Source: Chiua virens (lineage: Eukaryota > Basidiomycota > Agaricomycetes > Boletales > Boletaceae). Taken from it: a DNA stretch of 64,000 bases. The stretch covers positions 525,843-589,842 of the forward strand of contig JAHNUO010000020.1 of NCBI GenBank assembly GCA_019787685.1, written 5' to 3'. Of this stretch, positions 25,566-37,238 are shown piece by piece. The notes below the pieces were generated by a model that was given only the letters and a program-made list of their open reading frames with translations, was not told where the DNA came from and did not search any database. Each line of letters opens with the position of its first letter. The stretch's first letter is position 1. A program made the translations under genes and the position numbers.

Positions 25566-28500
25566 CTAGAAATCAGGATAGTCCGAGTCTTCCTCGCTGT
25601 CATAATTCTCAAACCTGCCGTCCTCGTCCTCCGAGTCTTCTCCTCCCTCACCCTCGCCATTACCCTCGTCCTCATCGACTTCTTCGTCATCGACTTCATC
25701 ATCCAATCCATTGTGATCGTCGCCTGTCGCCGCTTCTGCCTCAGACTCCATATCGGCCTCCAGCATCTCCACATCTTCAAGTTCATCATCAAACACGTCA
25801 TTAGTTTCCTCGAACAAACCTTCTCGGGCCCGATTTTGCGTGAGGGTGAGGTGCCCGACCCCTATCCCCGCAAATCTGGCAAACATGTCACGGTCGGCAA
25901 AGCTGCTTTCGTCATTAGAATGTAAATTAGTGTAGAATAATAAGACTTACATATTAACGTAGAACGCTGCCCAGTCGTCCATTTCTCCTTGTTGTCTTGC
26001 TAGTGAGCAACTGTAACAACCTAGAACAAACGTAGACTATGAGTTACTTGTGAGTGGTTGTAGTGGTCAGTGTAAGGTTGAATGCAAGTGAGTCTAACGA
26101 GTGAGGCGAGAACTACAGAGGAGATCCGTCTATGAGAGACAATGGAGGAAAACCAGAGGTGAACTTTGTTAGAGTTCCCTGGTGCTGTATTCAAGTCTTT
26201 ATATACTAAAAGTACAATCGGAGCTACAATCGGAGTATGAATACATAGATAAGTATGAGTGTCCTGATTGGTAGATAAGGTGTGATAACATGAGGTATCT
26301 GCATGTATGTGAGTCATAGATAAAGACATGAGGGAACAATGCTGTAACAATGCGGTATAAGCATGTTATAAGATAAGCAGTGCTTTAATAATAGATATGA
26401 GTCATATGGAATCATAGATAAGAGATAACGTGTGAATACACGTGTGTTGTGCATGGGTTATGACATCGTGTGATAACACGTGTCTAATAATGAATCATAG
26501 TGAGTCATAAAGGATTGGCCAATAGGATATGATCCTTTGTATAGCCTTGGCATGAGGCAATATATGCCGTAATAGATATTGTGTATCTTGTATAGTGGAT
26601 AGAGAGCGTTGAGTAGGAAGGTGAAAGAATGAAGTGAAATCGTGATTGTAACAGCAACCCGGCGCCAGCAGTTCATTGGTCCTACCCTCGGAAAATGTTG
26701 GGATCAAATGACATCTGCGAAGGATCAACGACGGATCCAAGAAGCCGAAGGGGAGACTATCTGGTCGATCAGGAACAAAGCCGACCTTCGGTAGACGGGC
26801 TTCCTTAAATCCCCACTTATGTTCGGGATCGATGCCAAGCCAACGGACCCAAAGTACTTCCATATTCTCCCAACGAATCGCCCCTTCGTGATGGAACGAC
26901 ACCATGAGATGGAATGCCATGAGGACTTGAGCGTACCAGTAAGGGTGTGCGTCATCTCTGGACGTCGTCATCACAGCCTGCAACGACTTCACTCGGATCG
27001 TGTCATGGTCTCGACGAACATCGTAGGTCGTGTAGTTGATGCGCAGTAGCTTGGAACTGACAACTCGGTCCGTGTTTACCAGTCGGATTGTGTTGTGCTG
27101 CTCTGACGTGAATTCTCGCTCATCTCCATTGAATTCAAGACCCAGTAACCTAGACAGGAGGTGATCCTTGAGAAGTGGCATGAAGTTCTGTATCCTCCTA
27201 TGAGATTGTTGGAGCCACGGTCATGACGGGGCTCACCTTTATGGCGGGGTCTCCCCCGTTTTCGTGGAGGAGTTGCGCGAGATTGAATACATTATCTCTT
27301 TGCGCTCTATTGGTCATGTAGTGGTGCATTAGCGGCACCGCGTCTGGTACTTCGTCTTCGTCCATTGCATCGGTTATCTCACGCTGTCGACGGAGAATTG
27401 TCTGGCGCCTTTCCTGTTTCCCAAAATGCTCCTCAATAGCCTTCTTGTTTGAGTTCCCATAAATGCGTTTGATCATTTTGTGAGATCGCTCTCCCTGGAT
27501 CTGACTCGTCATCAGCTCGGTATGGAGATGAAGAAATACTCACTACTTGAGTCGTATACAGATCGGTGGGGCCGAATCTCTCGATCATCAAGCCATAGTC
27601 GCCCAGCGAGTGGAACTTGTACGTGTTGATGTTGAGTGTTTTTCTGAGGGAGGATGCGGTCGCGGGGTTTCTGCGTCTACCAGATTCGAGATCTGCAAAC
27701 TCCCTTCTCTGTCTTCGGGCAGATTCTTGGGGGAGTTCTTTTGTATCGAAGGCGGCACAAGTGACCTTCTGAAAGAGACGTACTTGCGTCCCAAGCCCCC
27801 GAAGAGCATGACGCAGGAGACTGAGCGTGTCCTTGGTGTGCAATCTAAGTTTCGCTAGGGCATGCCATTCCGCCATCCGGAATAGAAGCGTTTGAACTAT
27901 CTCCCCATGCGCAGGGGGAAGTAACCCTTCGAATGCTGGGATAGCACACTGTAACAATCCCGTCAGCAAGCCTGTGGGTGTTCAGGGAATCAATTAAGTG
28001 TGACCTGTAGGACATCTTCAAAAAACCTCGCTGGTTGCTGGGTAGTATCAACAACATTTTCGGGGAAAGGCCGAATGGCATCGCCGAAAGATGGTACCGC
28101 GGAATATCTTTGGTGACATTGGCTCATCTATAATCATCGATATACAATGAATCCTTCACCTTTGGTTCAAAAGATCGAGTCACTTGGGGTCGCATGCGTA
28201 GAGGATGCGTAGCAAGTGTTTCAAAATCATTTTGAGCAGTCCTAGCTCAAATTCGTGCAGTAGATCGACTACTAGATTGGGATAGATGTAGAATCCTAGA
28301 GGTCCGAGACGTTCGTTGAATGCATTCTAGAACTATCGATTAGCTTTACGCTCGGTATGAGGATATGTACTTACCAATGTCGGAACAAGCGACGTGGGCT
28401 TCAGTATGCGCTCCACCACAATACTCTTGAGGGATTTGCCCAATATATACAGGGATCGCCGGGCAATTTGCACCATGCGCTCTAAATAGACACGAGCATG

Positions 28501-30490
28501 TGTCAACCTAAATGAGAGGTCACAGAGAAAACCAAGCCGATGGAAATTCTCCTTGGGCATCAGACATCGAGGACATGGGCATAACCCTTTGTCTCGGATC
28601 GTTGCTAGGAGAACCCTGTCACGGCATTGAACATATATAAAAAGATTCAGCTAGCAGTCAAACAACTCACTTTTCGGGATAGTCTGCAGAGTAAGTGAAA
28701 ATTCGCGGGTATACTCGCCTCCGGACTCCATCGAAACACTGGACCACTATACCATTTCGGTATGCTTCTACGAAGTCAGCGTCCAAAAGTACTTTCCATA
28801 TAGCGTGTACCAGTTCCCGTTTGCAGTGTGTGAGCAAGTCGCTCTTGTTCCGGCCGGTTGCAATGCTGGAGATAAACTGATTGATGAATTGCGGGAGCTG
28901 CGACATGGTTCAGATAAACGTCAAGAAAATGTTGAACCGAAGGTTAGTGGATTCACCTTCGGTATGAACGCAATAGGATGACAGGATGTTCCATCATCCC
29001 TGTCCCGATAATACTTCGACAAATTCCCAAAAAACAGGTATATTGGCCATGCTGATGCGTGTCCGAACTGTGCCAGTTGGGTTGAGTCCGACCAGAACAT
29101 CATTCCTGCAATCACCCTCTCCAGTTTACAGCCGTCTGTCCGTCGCTGCTTCTGGATTTCGTCTTGTGCTTCGTTCCACGCATCAGAGGTGTACAGTTCA
29201 TCGTATACGAGTTGATCTTCTCCTGTGTGCGGATTTCGCCAGACCTTTTGGAATGTCACTGCTACTGCTACACCTTCATGGGTTATCTGAGCATACCTTT
29301 CTGAACAGAGTGAGGTGGAATCTTTTAGCAGAGGGTTCCGCAAACGCGGCGCGGATAACGTCGAGTAATGGCCGATAAAATAGCCCTTCGATGGTGAACG
29401 TGCGCCCGTTTCCTGATAGATTCCTCTCCCTAGTAGGCACGACTACGTCCACGTTGGTCTGTTTCCACTGGTCCTGGGCAAACAACTCGTGACGTACTTC
29501 ACCTTGGCCCGCATCCAAGTCCGTGGTGGCCGTCCGTGCATCAAATCCGGCTAGATGTTCGGGGTCAAAGTCGGGGGCCTGAATCACCTCTCGGACCAGT
29601 CGGGTTACCTCCGCAGCCGACTTTTTATTGCTACCACTGTATACCCAATTCATCAGCCGCCATGTCGTCATGTTGGGCCAGGGCCATGGTGGAGCGCGAT
29701 CTTCTCGGTATGGAGGTTGTGGAGGTAAAGTTGTGGTAGGGTCCCTGTTGGTGAGATCTAAGGGAGATATGAAGGAATCGGGATCGTGGCTTGGTCGGTG
29801 GCGGTATCCACGCCATATTCCGAATGAGTTGAGTTGTGTCCGGAAAGAGTTGAAAACGTGAAGTATCACACGACGGAATGTCGTGTGGGGCGGCTGAGGT
29901 GTACTGGTGGAAATTGGGGGTTCAGGAAACTGGTCTCGGTGCCTCGGGGGCAATCTGCGAGTGCGGAGACCGAGAGGTGAAGGGTCAGTAGCGGATTGGG
30001 AATCAGGTTGGTCGCCGGACGCAGGGAGGCTTTGCCCTTCGTAGTCCCGTTCGTGCGTCAACAGTGAAGATTGGGCGAACACCCGCGTCGCTTGGATGGG
30101 CTCGGACGCACCGGGGGAGGAGTGGGTCGTACTCGGAGGCAGGAGATGAGGGTCGAGTCGAGGCTAGGCGGATGAGCTCAGTTCATGTTTACACTTCTGG
30201 CATAGTAATTTGTACTCACCTCCGAGTCCCTCGTCACGTACTGTACAGAACATGTATCATCTGCGGGATCAAACTGATGCCATTTTAATTAAATTGAAGA
30301 TCAATACTAAGAGATAAAAACAGACTTCGTCTGATGTTCTCCCTCGTTTTTCGGGGAGGTTCAAAGTGGTGTTCAGCCTTGCTAGTCGCTTTGCATGTTC
30401 GGCTTGATATGTCACACAACCCGAGCGATGCTGGTTGAGTCCTCTTTGAGAGGAAAACGAACGCAGGCAATCCTGCCCGCATTTGAACAT
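25566..30490 (-). pseudogene. Plavaka-type DNA transposase gene, interrupted by a solo LTR
   Basis: The minus-strand gene starts MFKCGQDCLRSFSSQRGLNQHRSGC, a zinc-finger-like N-terminus. It continues through NMTTWRLMNWVYSGSNKKS, LYTSDAWNEAQDEIQKQ, VIAGMMFWSDSTQLAQFG, AWPIYLFFGNLSKYYRDR, NGIVVQCFDGVRRRVYP and GLCPCPRCLMPKENFHRLG. Next come HTKDTLSLLRHALRGLG, ERSHKMIKRIYGNSNKK, MFARFAGIGVGHL and a long acidic tail ending DSEEDSDYPDF. These are the hallmarks of Plavaka transposases, a fungal DNA-transposon group. Several introns separate the pieces, and no other disabling change was seen. A 642-base solo LTR sits inside the C-terminal coding part at 26012-26653. Removing it and one 5-base target duplication restores the frame exactly (LLAPGC followed by SLARQQGEMDDWAAFYVN). 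The copy is therefore presumably dead, though once intact. Confidence 0.88.
26012..26653 (-). mobile_element. Solo LTR with 5-base target-site duplication
   Basis: On the minus strand the element begins TGTTACAATC and ends GGTTGTTACA, the TG...CA ends of retroviral-type LTRs. It is flanked by GTTGC on both sides (plus strand GCAAC at 26007-26011 and 26654-26658). A TATATAAAG box lies internally at about 26200-26210 on the minus strand, as expected for a U3 promoter, followed by about 190 bases to the end. No internal retrotransposon genes or second LTR are present, so it arose by recombination between two LTRs. The clade (Ty1/Copia or Ty3/Gypsy) cannot be told from the LTR alone. Confidence 0.88.
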
Positions 30491-31014
30491 GAGCGTGAGT
30501 ACTAGCACTATTAATGCGCTGATAAAAAGAGTGAGGGTGCGGGGGTGCATGTGGTGTCCACTACAGGATTAACGACTTGAACGGAGGATAGGTTATATCT
30601 TGCACCCTCAGGCTGGATGATCAAGACGGGGCACTGGTCAGCACATGTCCGAGTCAAGCCTCGCGATCACCCTCTTTTCACTTACCGAAATGAGCGGCAC
30701 TACTACCAACCTATCTTTACCCGCCCCAACGCCACTTAGTCACGGACTAAACATTGTTGCGAAGACTTTAACTCTGCTCCGAGTCGTCGTGTCAGGTGAG
30801 TGTGGGATTGAAGCAGAACAAGAACTTATCTTTGAAGGAAGTGTTGTTTGGTTCCGCTAGGGCATCGGGAACTGTAAGGAAAAAGTGTACTTTGACTCGG
30901 ACTTCGCAACGTGAATGTGCGTATTGAAGGGGTTGATGCTGTTTGGATGTGAAAAGAGATTACATTGGCCTGGGTATCGTGAAACAAAGTAGGGGGTTAC
31001 AAGACACTCTTCTG
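30491..31014. other. Region between Plavaka start and unknown gene
   Basis: This holds the 5' flank of the transposase and the 3' flank of the next minus-strand gene. A 71-codon plus-strand frame at 30645-30860 has no support. The right end of the Plavaka element should lie here but was not identified. Confidence 0.35.
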
Positions 31015-33015
31015 TTAATGAAACTCGATCGGGAATATATGGGGGACAATTGGGGGGCGTGAGTAATACTCGTAGAATGTTTTTACATAAAAGTGGGCCA
31101 CATGCAAAACCAGGTCCTGCTCGTGGACTCGACGTTCGTTGTCCGAAGAGAAATTACACAGGGTTTGGCGAAAAGAAGGGTGAGCGTTAGGCCATCCAGC
31201 GAGGAGCACACACAAGCGAGACAGGTAATCTCGATCGTCCTCAACGGCGTCTGTCAGGCCCACCTTACCACATCGTTCAGGGAGTGGCTGATCTCTGAAC
31301 GATGGATCGAAGCACGTCAGGAATGCATGATCCTTTTCTCGTTCGCGGGGATACTTTTTCCAAAGATCGGGAACGATGAGACGGTCGAGGGCACGCAACT
31401 CGCAGCGGAAACCAATTTCGTAAATCTCCCATAAAATGGCCTGCACGAGGCGAGGAGGTGGGTTTGTGAGGGTCTCGAAACTAATTTCTAGATCTCGCCA
31501 ATAAACTTGCTTTTTATTTGCATGGACTGAGCCTTGTGTCAGGCTTGCGCATTCCACGCCGAATACTTCCAATGCAGCCAGTCTGCGAGATTGTGACTTG
31601 GTGCGTGCATGTCCATCCACATTCTTGAGGGGCAACAAGGGTCCACTACCAAGGATATCTCGCCACATCTGCGGCGAGGGTAAACGGGATGCGGGCTCAG
31701 AGTCGAGGAGAACGAGCCAGATATGCCGGATCGAGAGCCAGTTGATTAACAGCGTCTGTCGGCGTTCTGCCGATTGCCCTGTTATTAGCAAGGGTGGCTC
31801 CGGGACAGCATACCCTCAGTCAACTTGCTTGGACGAGTCTCGACGAGGTCCCTTGCCAACACGCTTCATGGCAGACGCCCATGAATGCATAGGAGACGGC
31901 ATCTCAGGCACGGCAAGATCGATCCATTTGTTGCGTGAGGGTTCAGCGGTGGATTTGGGGGATAATACATCTGCAATTCAGATCAGATAAAAAAAAGAAT
32001 GTGACAGCCAAAAAAGTCTAACCCGATCTGGATGGACGAGCAACTGGATTCGTCCTGTACTTTCCCTGCGTTTTCTTTCTCTGTGCTTCTGTGGGGGCTT
32101 TGCCGCCATGAAGGGAAGCCGCAGGTGGGCTGGGGGGGTTCTGGTGAACTGTGATTCGCAAGCGTGTTTTGTAATGGCGTTGATCGCCACCGACACCATA
32201 ATGGAGGGTTGGGTATGGGCGCAGAGACTTTCCCAGCTCCGCGTACATAGCTCGAATGATGCCGTCCGGGAAAGAAAACCTAACAGGGCCTTCAATGATT
32301 GTTTGCGGTGTGATCTGGGATGGAAGACGAACAAGCCATACTGGCACCCCGGCGCGATACAGATCGTCACAAAGTGCAGGATCGCGGGTGAAAACTCCCA
32401 TCCAATCTTCACGAACAGGATGAGGAAACGTGGAAGGGTGAGCCGAACGGGGGATGACAACCTCTACCCATTCAAGGAAAGCCCAGATATCGAAGAATTG
32501 ACGCTGCGCGTAGGCGAATAGTCCGACTGCATCCATCAGCGTGACATGCTCGTTCAGCAAAATCCTTGCAGAGGCCTCAAGTTCCTTTAACCAGCCTTGT
32601 GCGACATCAACCTTATTCTGGCGGGTCGCATTCCATGCGTGATGTCGTTTAAGGGCTATAGAATGAAGAGTGTCGATTGTGAGCGCTTTTTCTTGTTTCA
32701 GTCGACCATATCCCGCTGGCGTATCCGCGCTCGCCTCCCAATCTTCACGTGCAAGTCTGGTCCATGCGATAGAAATGGGATCTGGGGACGGGTGGAATTC
32801 TTTCCGAGGAACGCAAGCAGAAAACTCCCAGTGCTTGCAGAACATTTGCGGCCATTGGAAGCAGTCAGCAGTGCCAAAGTGGCCGTCCGCGTGTGCACAA
32901 AGTTGTTCCTCATCATTGTGAGGTTCCGGTACGAAGGACATATTCGGGGTGGTGATCACGACAGTTCCGTCGCTCGTACACGCTAGAGCTTTAGCGTCGA
33001 GGTGGGTGAGAGTAG
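31015..33015 (-). CDS. Conserved-looking unknown protein, Plavaka neighbour (5' end unresolved)
   Basis: A long exon reads LTHLDAKALACTSDGTVV, SFVPEPHNDEEQLCAHADG, REDWEASADTPAGYGRL, DIWAFLEWVEVVIP, VPVWLVRLPSQITPQTI and TLHYGVGGDQRHYK. A second part reads TLLINWLSIRHIWL, LPSPQMWRDILGSG, FGVECASLTQG, YWRDLEISFETL and the tail YVKTFYEYYSRPPIVPHIFPIEFH. An acceptor at 33016-33018 suggests a further short first exon, possibly starting at ATG 33114-33116, 36 bases from the palindrome. Between the two parts lies an in-frame TGA, which an intron of about 80 bases ending AATAACAG (a TGCTAATAAC branch-like site) could remove. I recall similar proteins as uncharacterised Agaricomycete families but cannot name a domain. 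Whether it belongs to the transposon or is an independent gene is open. Confidence 0.6.
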
Positions 33016-33151
33016 CTAACGGTGAACATCAATCTCGAAGACTAAATCCTTATATAGATCGACATACGATCATCAGGTCATGTTTGCGGTTTGTAACGAG
33101 TGACCGCAGCAGCCATCGCAACGATCGTACGATAACTGAGAATCCAAAGAA

Positions 33152-33537
33152 CAGGATGTCAGAGTCAAAAGAGCAATGCAAGAAGTGCAAGTGACGTACA
33201 TAGGTTTGGGGGGGAACTTGGTGCAGGAACTTCAAGTCGAAAGGCGGAACAGAACGCCGGAAGAGCTGGAGAGAAGGTTTGGTACACCTCAAGCGTCTTC
33301 AGCCCCAGTGTCGCACGATTCGAGGAGGCGACGGGGCGGCACGATGGACACACAAAGTCCAGGAGAGGTCCCTGCGTGACACAAAGTCAATTGGCAGAGA
33401 TAAAATGAAGCGCAAAGCTACTGGGGGGGGGGGGGTAGAGTAACGAGTCTTGAACAGGGCGAGAGGGCGAGGTGTTCGCTGTTGAGCAAAGTCACCAGGG
33501 TTCTATCGACGTGCTCACTTTTGAGCGAGGTCACCGG
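33152..33537 (-). repeat. Left arm of 0.9-kb palindrome
   Basis: This arm is the reverse complement of 33643-34032. Over about 386 bases I found one mismatch (TTTTGAGCG against TTTTAAGCG) and a mononucleotide length difference (13 G here, 17 C in the other arm). Pairing stops at exactly 33152/34032 on the outside. A 62-codon frame is identical in both arms only because of the repeat. The arm lies immediately upstream of the minus-strand unknown gene. Confidence 0.95.
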
Positions 33538-33642
33538 ACAACAAGTTGGTGTTCGCTGTCACCGGAGTAGGGTAAAGAGTTCAAGTGTGAGAACTTCATC
33601 TTAGAAGTGCCGCGTGCGTATGTGCCACTACTCTTACTTGTT

Positions 33643-34032
33643 CCGGTGACCTCGCTTAAAAGTGAGCACGTCGATAGAACCCTGGTGACTTTGCTCAACA
33701 GCGAACACCTCGCCCTCTCGCCCTGTTCAAGACTCGTTACTCTACCCCCCCCCCCCCCCCCAGTAGCTTTGCGCTTCATTTTATCTCTGCCAATTGACTT
33801 TGTGTCACGCAGGGACCTCTCCTGGACTTTGTGTGTCCATCGTGCCGCCCCGTCGCCTCCTCGAATCGTGCGACACTGGGGCTGAAGACGCTTGAGGTGT
33901 ACCAAACCTTCTCTCCAGCTCTTCCGGCGTTCTGTTCCGCCTTTCGACTTGAAGTTCCTGCACCAAGTTCCCCCCCAAACCTATGTACGTCACTTGCACT
34001 TCTTGCATTGCTCTTTTGACTCTGACATCCTG
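33643..34032 (+). repeat. Right arm of 0.9-kb palindrome; FunK1 upstream region
   Basis: This is the reverse complement of 33152-33537, separated from it by a 105-base spacer. It ends 69 bases before the FunK1 start codon, so it is the proximal promoter or 5' untranslated region of that gene. It contains a 17-base C run at 33745-33761. A diverged third copy of part of it (33796-33905) lies downstream of the kinase at about 36893-37000. Confidence 0.93.
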
Positions 34033-34100
34033 CTCACCAAGTCGTTGAATTCTCACACTTTCCCCGTCTATTGTCACTCTTCTAGGTCGTCGCTTTCGAC

Positions 34101-36528
34101 ATGGGCTCGGACGGCCCAAGTATCAGTCCAACGACGCCGCCACAACCCAATAAGCCACTCATTCCTCCCGATACGAAACCCGTTCATAGGCTCACCTCCA
34201 TGAGTGGATATCGCTCAGGAGACCTTTCACTGGGCCGCACAGCCGTCTTGAACGACCTTGGCAAATATATGACGTTACCTTTCGAGAAGCTCGTTCGTCT
34301 TGTATTCGGGGACCCACACGATTGTCATCAAGTCATTGAGTCATTGAAGGCCAGTGGAACATTGAAAGTCAACGAGCGTGGCGCCCTTTCACACTGGGCT
34401 GCATTCCCGAAGGCGCCTGCACAACTACCAGATACCGAAGATGTGGTATTTGCACCTATCGTCGGCATCATCAACGACATTCTTTCCAAAAATCCTGAAT
34501 GCGGTTGTACCTTTTCATCGCGACCGGCTTCAGCTCCACGCTCTGACCGCAACAATACGTCCCGTCCCGACGCACATTTCGTTTGGGGAAACCTATCTGC
34601 CGATCAGACGGGGTGGTGGGATATTGTGGCTACCCTGGAGTATAAGAAAGCGAAGGGGAAGAAGGATCTGCCTGATGTCAGTTCCGCTGAACTCCACAGA
34701 ATTTGAAACTGATGCGTGATCTTAGAACGAACAGAAAATGATATGGAATCTCCACCATACCATGCGTGAAGATCCTCTGCGGCGCTTTGCCTGGGGAATC
34801 ACCATCGAGAACACGGACCTCAAACTTTGGTGTTTAAATCGTGCCATCCTCTGTGTATCCGAGCCGATAGATTTCACGACTGTAAGTAAATTTAGTTACC
34901 CACACTCTGTCACATCACTGAGGTCGCTCAGAATTTTCAACCTTTTGTGTCTCTCATCTCTTTGGTGGGCAGAAAGAATCTAGTGGACCTAGGCTGGGAT
35001 CCCACCGCGGAACGCATTTGTGTTGATGGCATACATCAATATCGGTTCAATATCGGAGGTCACACGTATACCACAACGCACGCGCTGTCCACAGCTGGGG
35101 CCGATATAATCGTCAGCCGAGGTACTCGGGTTTATGAAGCCAAGGATGAGAACGGGAAGTTGGTTGCAATCAAGGATTCTTGGCGAGACGAAGATCGTGA
35201 CCCGGAGGGACTGATTCGCGAGACAATTCTGAATGACATACGCGATGGCCAGGGTTCGGCCGCTGCAAACATGGCAGCGAATCATATTGTCGGAATCCGT
35301 GCATACGAGACTGTCCACATCAACGGTAAAGAAGATAAGACCTTTATACCCAGCGAGGCCGATGGCCCTCTGATGTGGGTAAACGTCAAGGACAAACCAT
35401 TGCTATCCCAGAGGCTCCATCGTCCCAGCACCGGCCATATACCCTCCGTTCCGGAGCCTTCATTCAAAATCACATATACGATGCGCGAGGTCAAGGCCGA
35501 CAAAATCCGAACTGTACCTCATCTTCACTCGCGAACTGTATTCGACGAAGTTGGGGAAACACTTACGACTGTCCGTAAATTGTCACATGCATTTCGTTGT
35601 CTCTTGGGGGCATTGACGGGTAAGTTAGCAAAGTCACTCTCATGCGCAGGACTGACTTTCTTGGGACAACTTGAATAGCCCTCCAATATATGCACCAGGC
35701 TGGTTGGGTGCACCGGGATGTCAGCATCTCGAACGTGTTGTGGTTCAAGGATGAAAACGCAGGGATCGGAAAGCTGTCCGATTTGGAATATGCGAAAAAG
35801 GTTGGAAGCGTGGTCAATCACGAATTTCGAATGGTCAGTGAATGGTTCGAGCATTCTTACGACGAGACTGATGTTCCCATGTATGCTAGGGAACGTATCA
35901 TTACATGTCCGTCGAGGTGGAGACGCAGAACTACCTGTTTGTTCCCCGGGTCTCGAATTTGGAAGGATCTATTGGCGAAGATGGTCCCGCTCAAGCATCC
36001 GATTCGGCACCACAAACAATGAGAGCTCCACCATTCCGTATGAACTCTCTTCATGACATAGAATCATGTTGGTGGATAGGGGTTTGGATTTTGCTGTTTT
36101 ATACCGCCATGCAGAACCCATCCGAAGATGTCGAGATGCAGTTGAACCAGTATCAAACAGCGTTTCCCGACCCCCCGAATCCAGTCTTACGACGAGATTA
36201 CTTCATGTTTGAAAATACCTGGGGCAAAGGCTACTCGACGTTGTCACAAGCCTACAAAAAGTGGAGCTACGCTTTCTTCTCGATGTCGTCGACTCTCCAG
36301 GATTACTATCATCTTTGGGAAAAACCGTTTATCACAGAGACGGCCCCTATCGTCCCTTCCGATTTTCCCTACGGGAAGCTATACGAGAAGGTGAGATCGG
36401 CGCTCCACGGTTTGGGAGAGTGCGACGTCAATTTGGAACCTGTAGGAGATTTCGTTCGAGAAAAGAGGAATTCAGATGCAATCGAGAGCTTGGAGGTTCA
36501 GATAGAGAAGAAGCTCAAGCGAAGTTGA
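34101..36528 (+). CDS. FunK1-type fungal protein kinase
   Basis: The gene starts MGSDGPSISPTTPPQPNKPL and has about five or six exons. The N-terminal region (VFGDPHDCHQVIESL, DTEDVVFAPIVGIINDIL, GWWDIVATLEYKKAKG) and middle (LRRFAWGITIENTDLKLWC, FVSLISLVGRKNLVDLGWDPT) match the FunK1 layout. The kinase part has LVAIKDSWRDEDRDPEG (Lys of the ATP site), HQAGWVHRDVSISNVLWF (catalytic HRD...N) and LSDLEYAKK in place of DFG, which is usual for the family. A GTYHYMSVE motif follows. The end is QIEKKLKRS. No break was seen. FunK1 kinases are greatly expanded in mushroom-forming fungi; some work has linked them to multicellular development, but substrates are unknown. Confidence 0.92.
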
Positions 36529-37238
36529 CGGATGGGCCTGAGCCTCTGACAATTATTCATCTTTTTGTTGTAGTACTGTACTAGATACATGTGACTTACT
36601 AGTTTTCTGTCGCACTACTAGTAAGCTGGTTCGCCTTAAAAGAAATTTCCACGTGTAGTTTTCGAAATTCGAATGCAGGTAAATCGAATTCAAAGTCCGA
36701 TAACCCTCTCAGGCCTGTGGCTATAGACGGACACCATGACTGCCATCTCCGAATGCCGTGCCAGTAGCAACAGCAAGAACCTCCAAGTTGACGCAATCCG
36801 ATGCTGGTGACCTTGCACAAGAGCGAGCACCTAGACGTTTCCTCACTCTGCTCGTACCTTTGGCTTTGGGCCTTTCCTGAGTCTCTGCGATGGACTCTGT
36901 GTCGCGCAGAGAGCACTCTTGGACTTTGCGTCCATCGCGTCGCCCCGTCGCCACCTCGTATCGAGCGACATTGGGGTTGAAGACGCGTGGAGTGTCGTTC
37001 GCACCTCTCTTGCCTTCATTTCATTCGCCCTACATACACTTGAAATGAGTCTTTCACCACATCATGATCAAATCCCGTTTCTCATCAACATGCCCCTTTC
37101 TTCCCTTTCTTCCCTTCCAGCGGCCCACACTGCCAGACCGTACACAAGCCAACTCCCTCGTTAAGCTTCAACGCCCATCTCTATTTGGGTCGGCACGCGT
37201 CGACTGGCTCGTTATATTAAGGCCAAGCTACGACGTCA
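36529..37238. other. Relic of FunK1-type upstream sequence
   Basis: Positions about 36893-37000 resemble 33796-33905 in the palindrome arm, in the same orientation: GACTCTGTGTCGCGCAGAG against GACTTTGTGTCACGCAGGG, TCGCCCCGTCGCCACCTCG against CGCCCCGTCGCCTCCTCG, and GGGGTTGAAGACGC against GGGGCTGAAGACGC. No kinase gene follows. It looks like an orphan promoter left from a former gene copy. Confidence 0.7.

Noticed and set aside
30645..30860. Plus-strand 71-codon frame (MSESSLAITLFSLTEMSG)
   Set aside because: It lies in the flank between two minus-strand genes, without splice continuation or recognisable composition.
25001..31014. CACTA-type terminal inverted repeats for the Plavaka element
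   Set aside because: CACTA occurs near 25210 and 30555, but there is no matching inverted partner with a target duplication, so element ends were not assigned.
33165..34019. Two identical 62-codon open frames on opposite strands (33165-33353 and 33831-34019)
   Set aside because: They are identical only because they lie in the palindrome arms; there is no start context, intron support or family resemblance.
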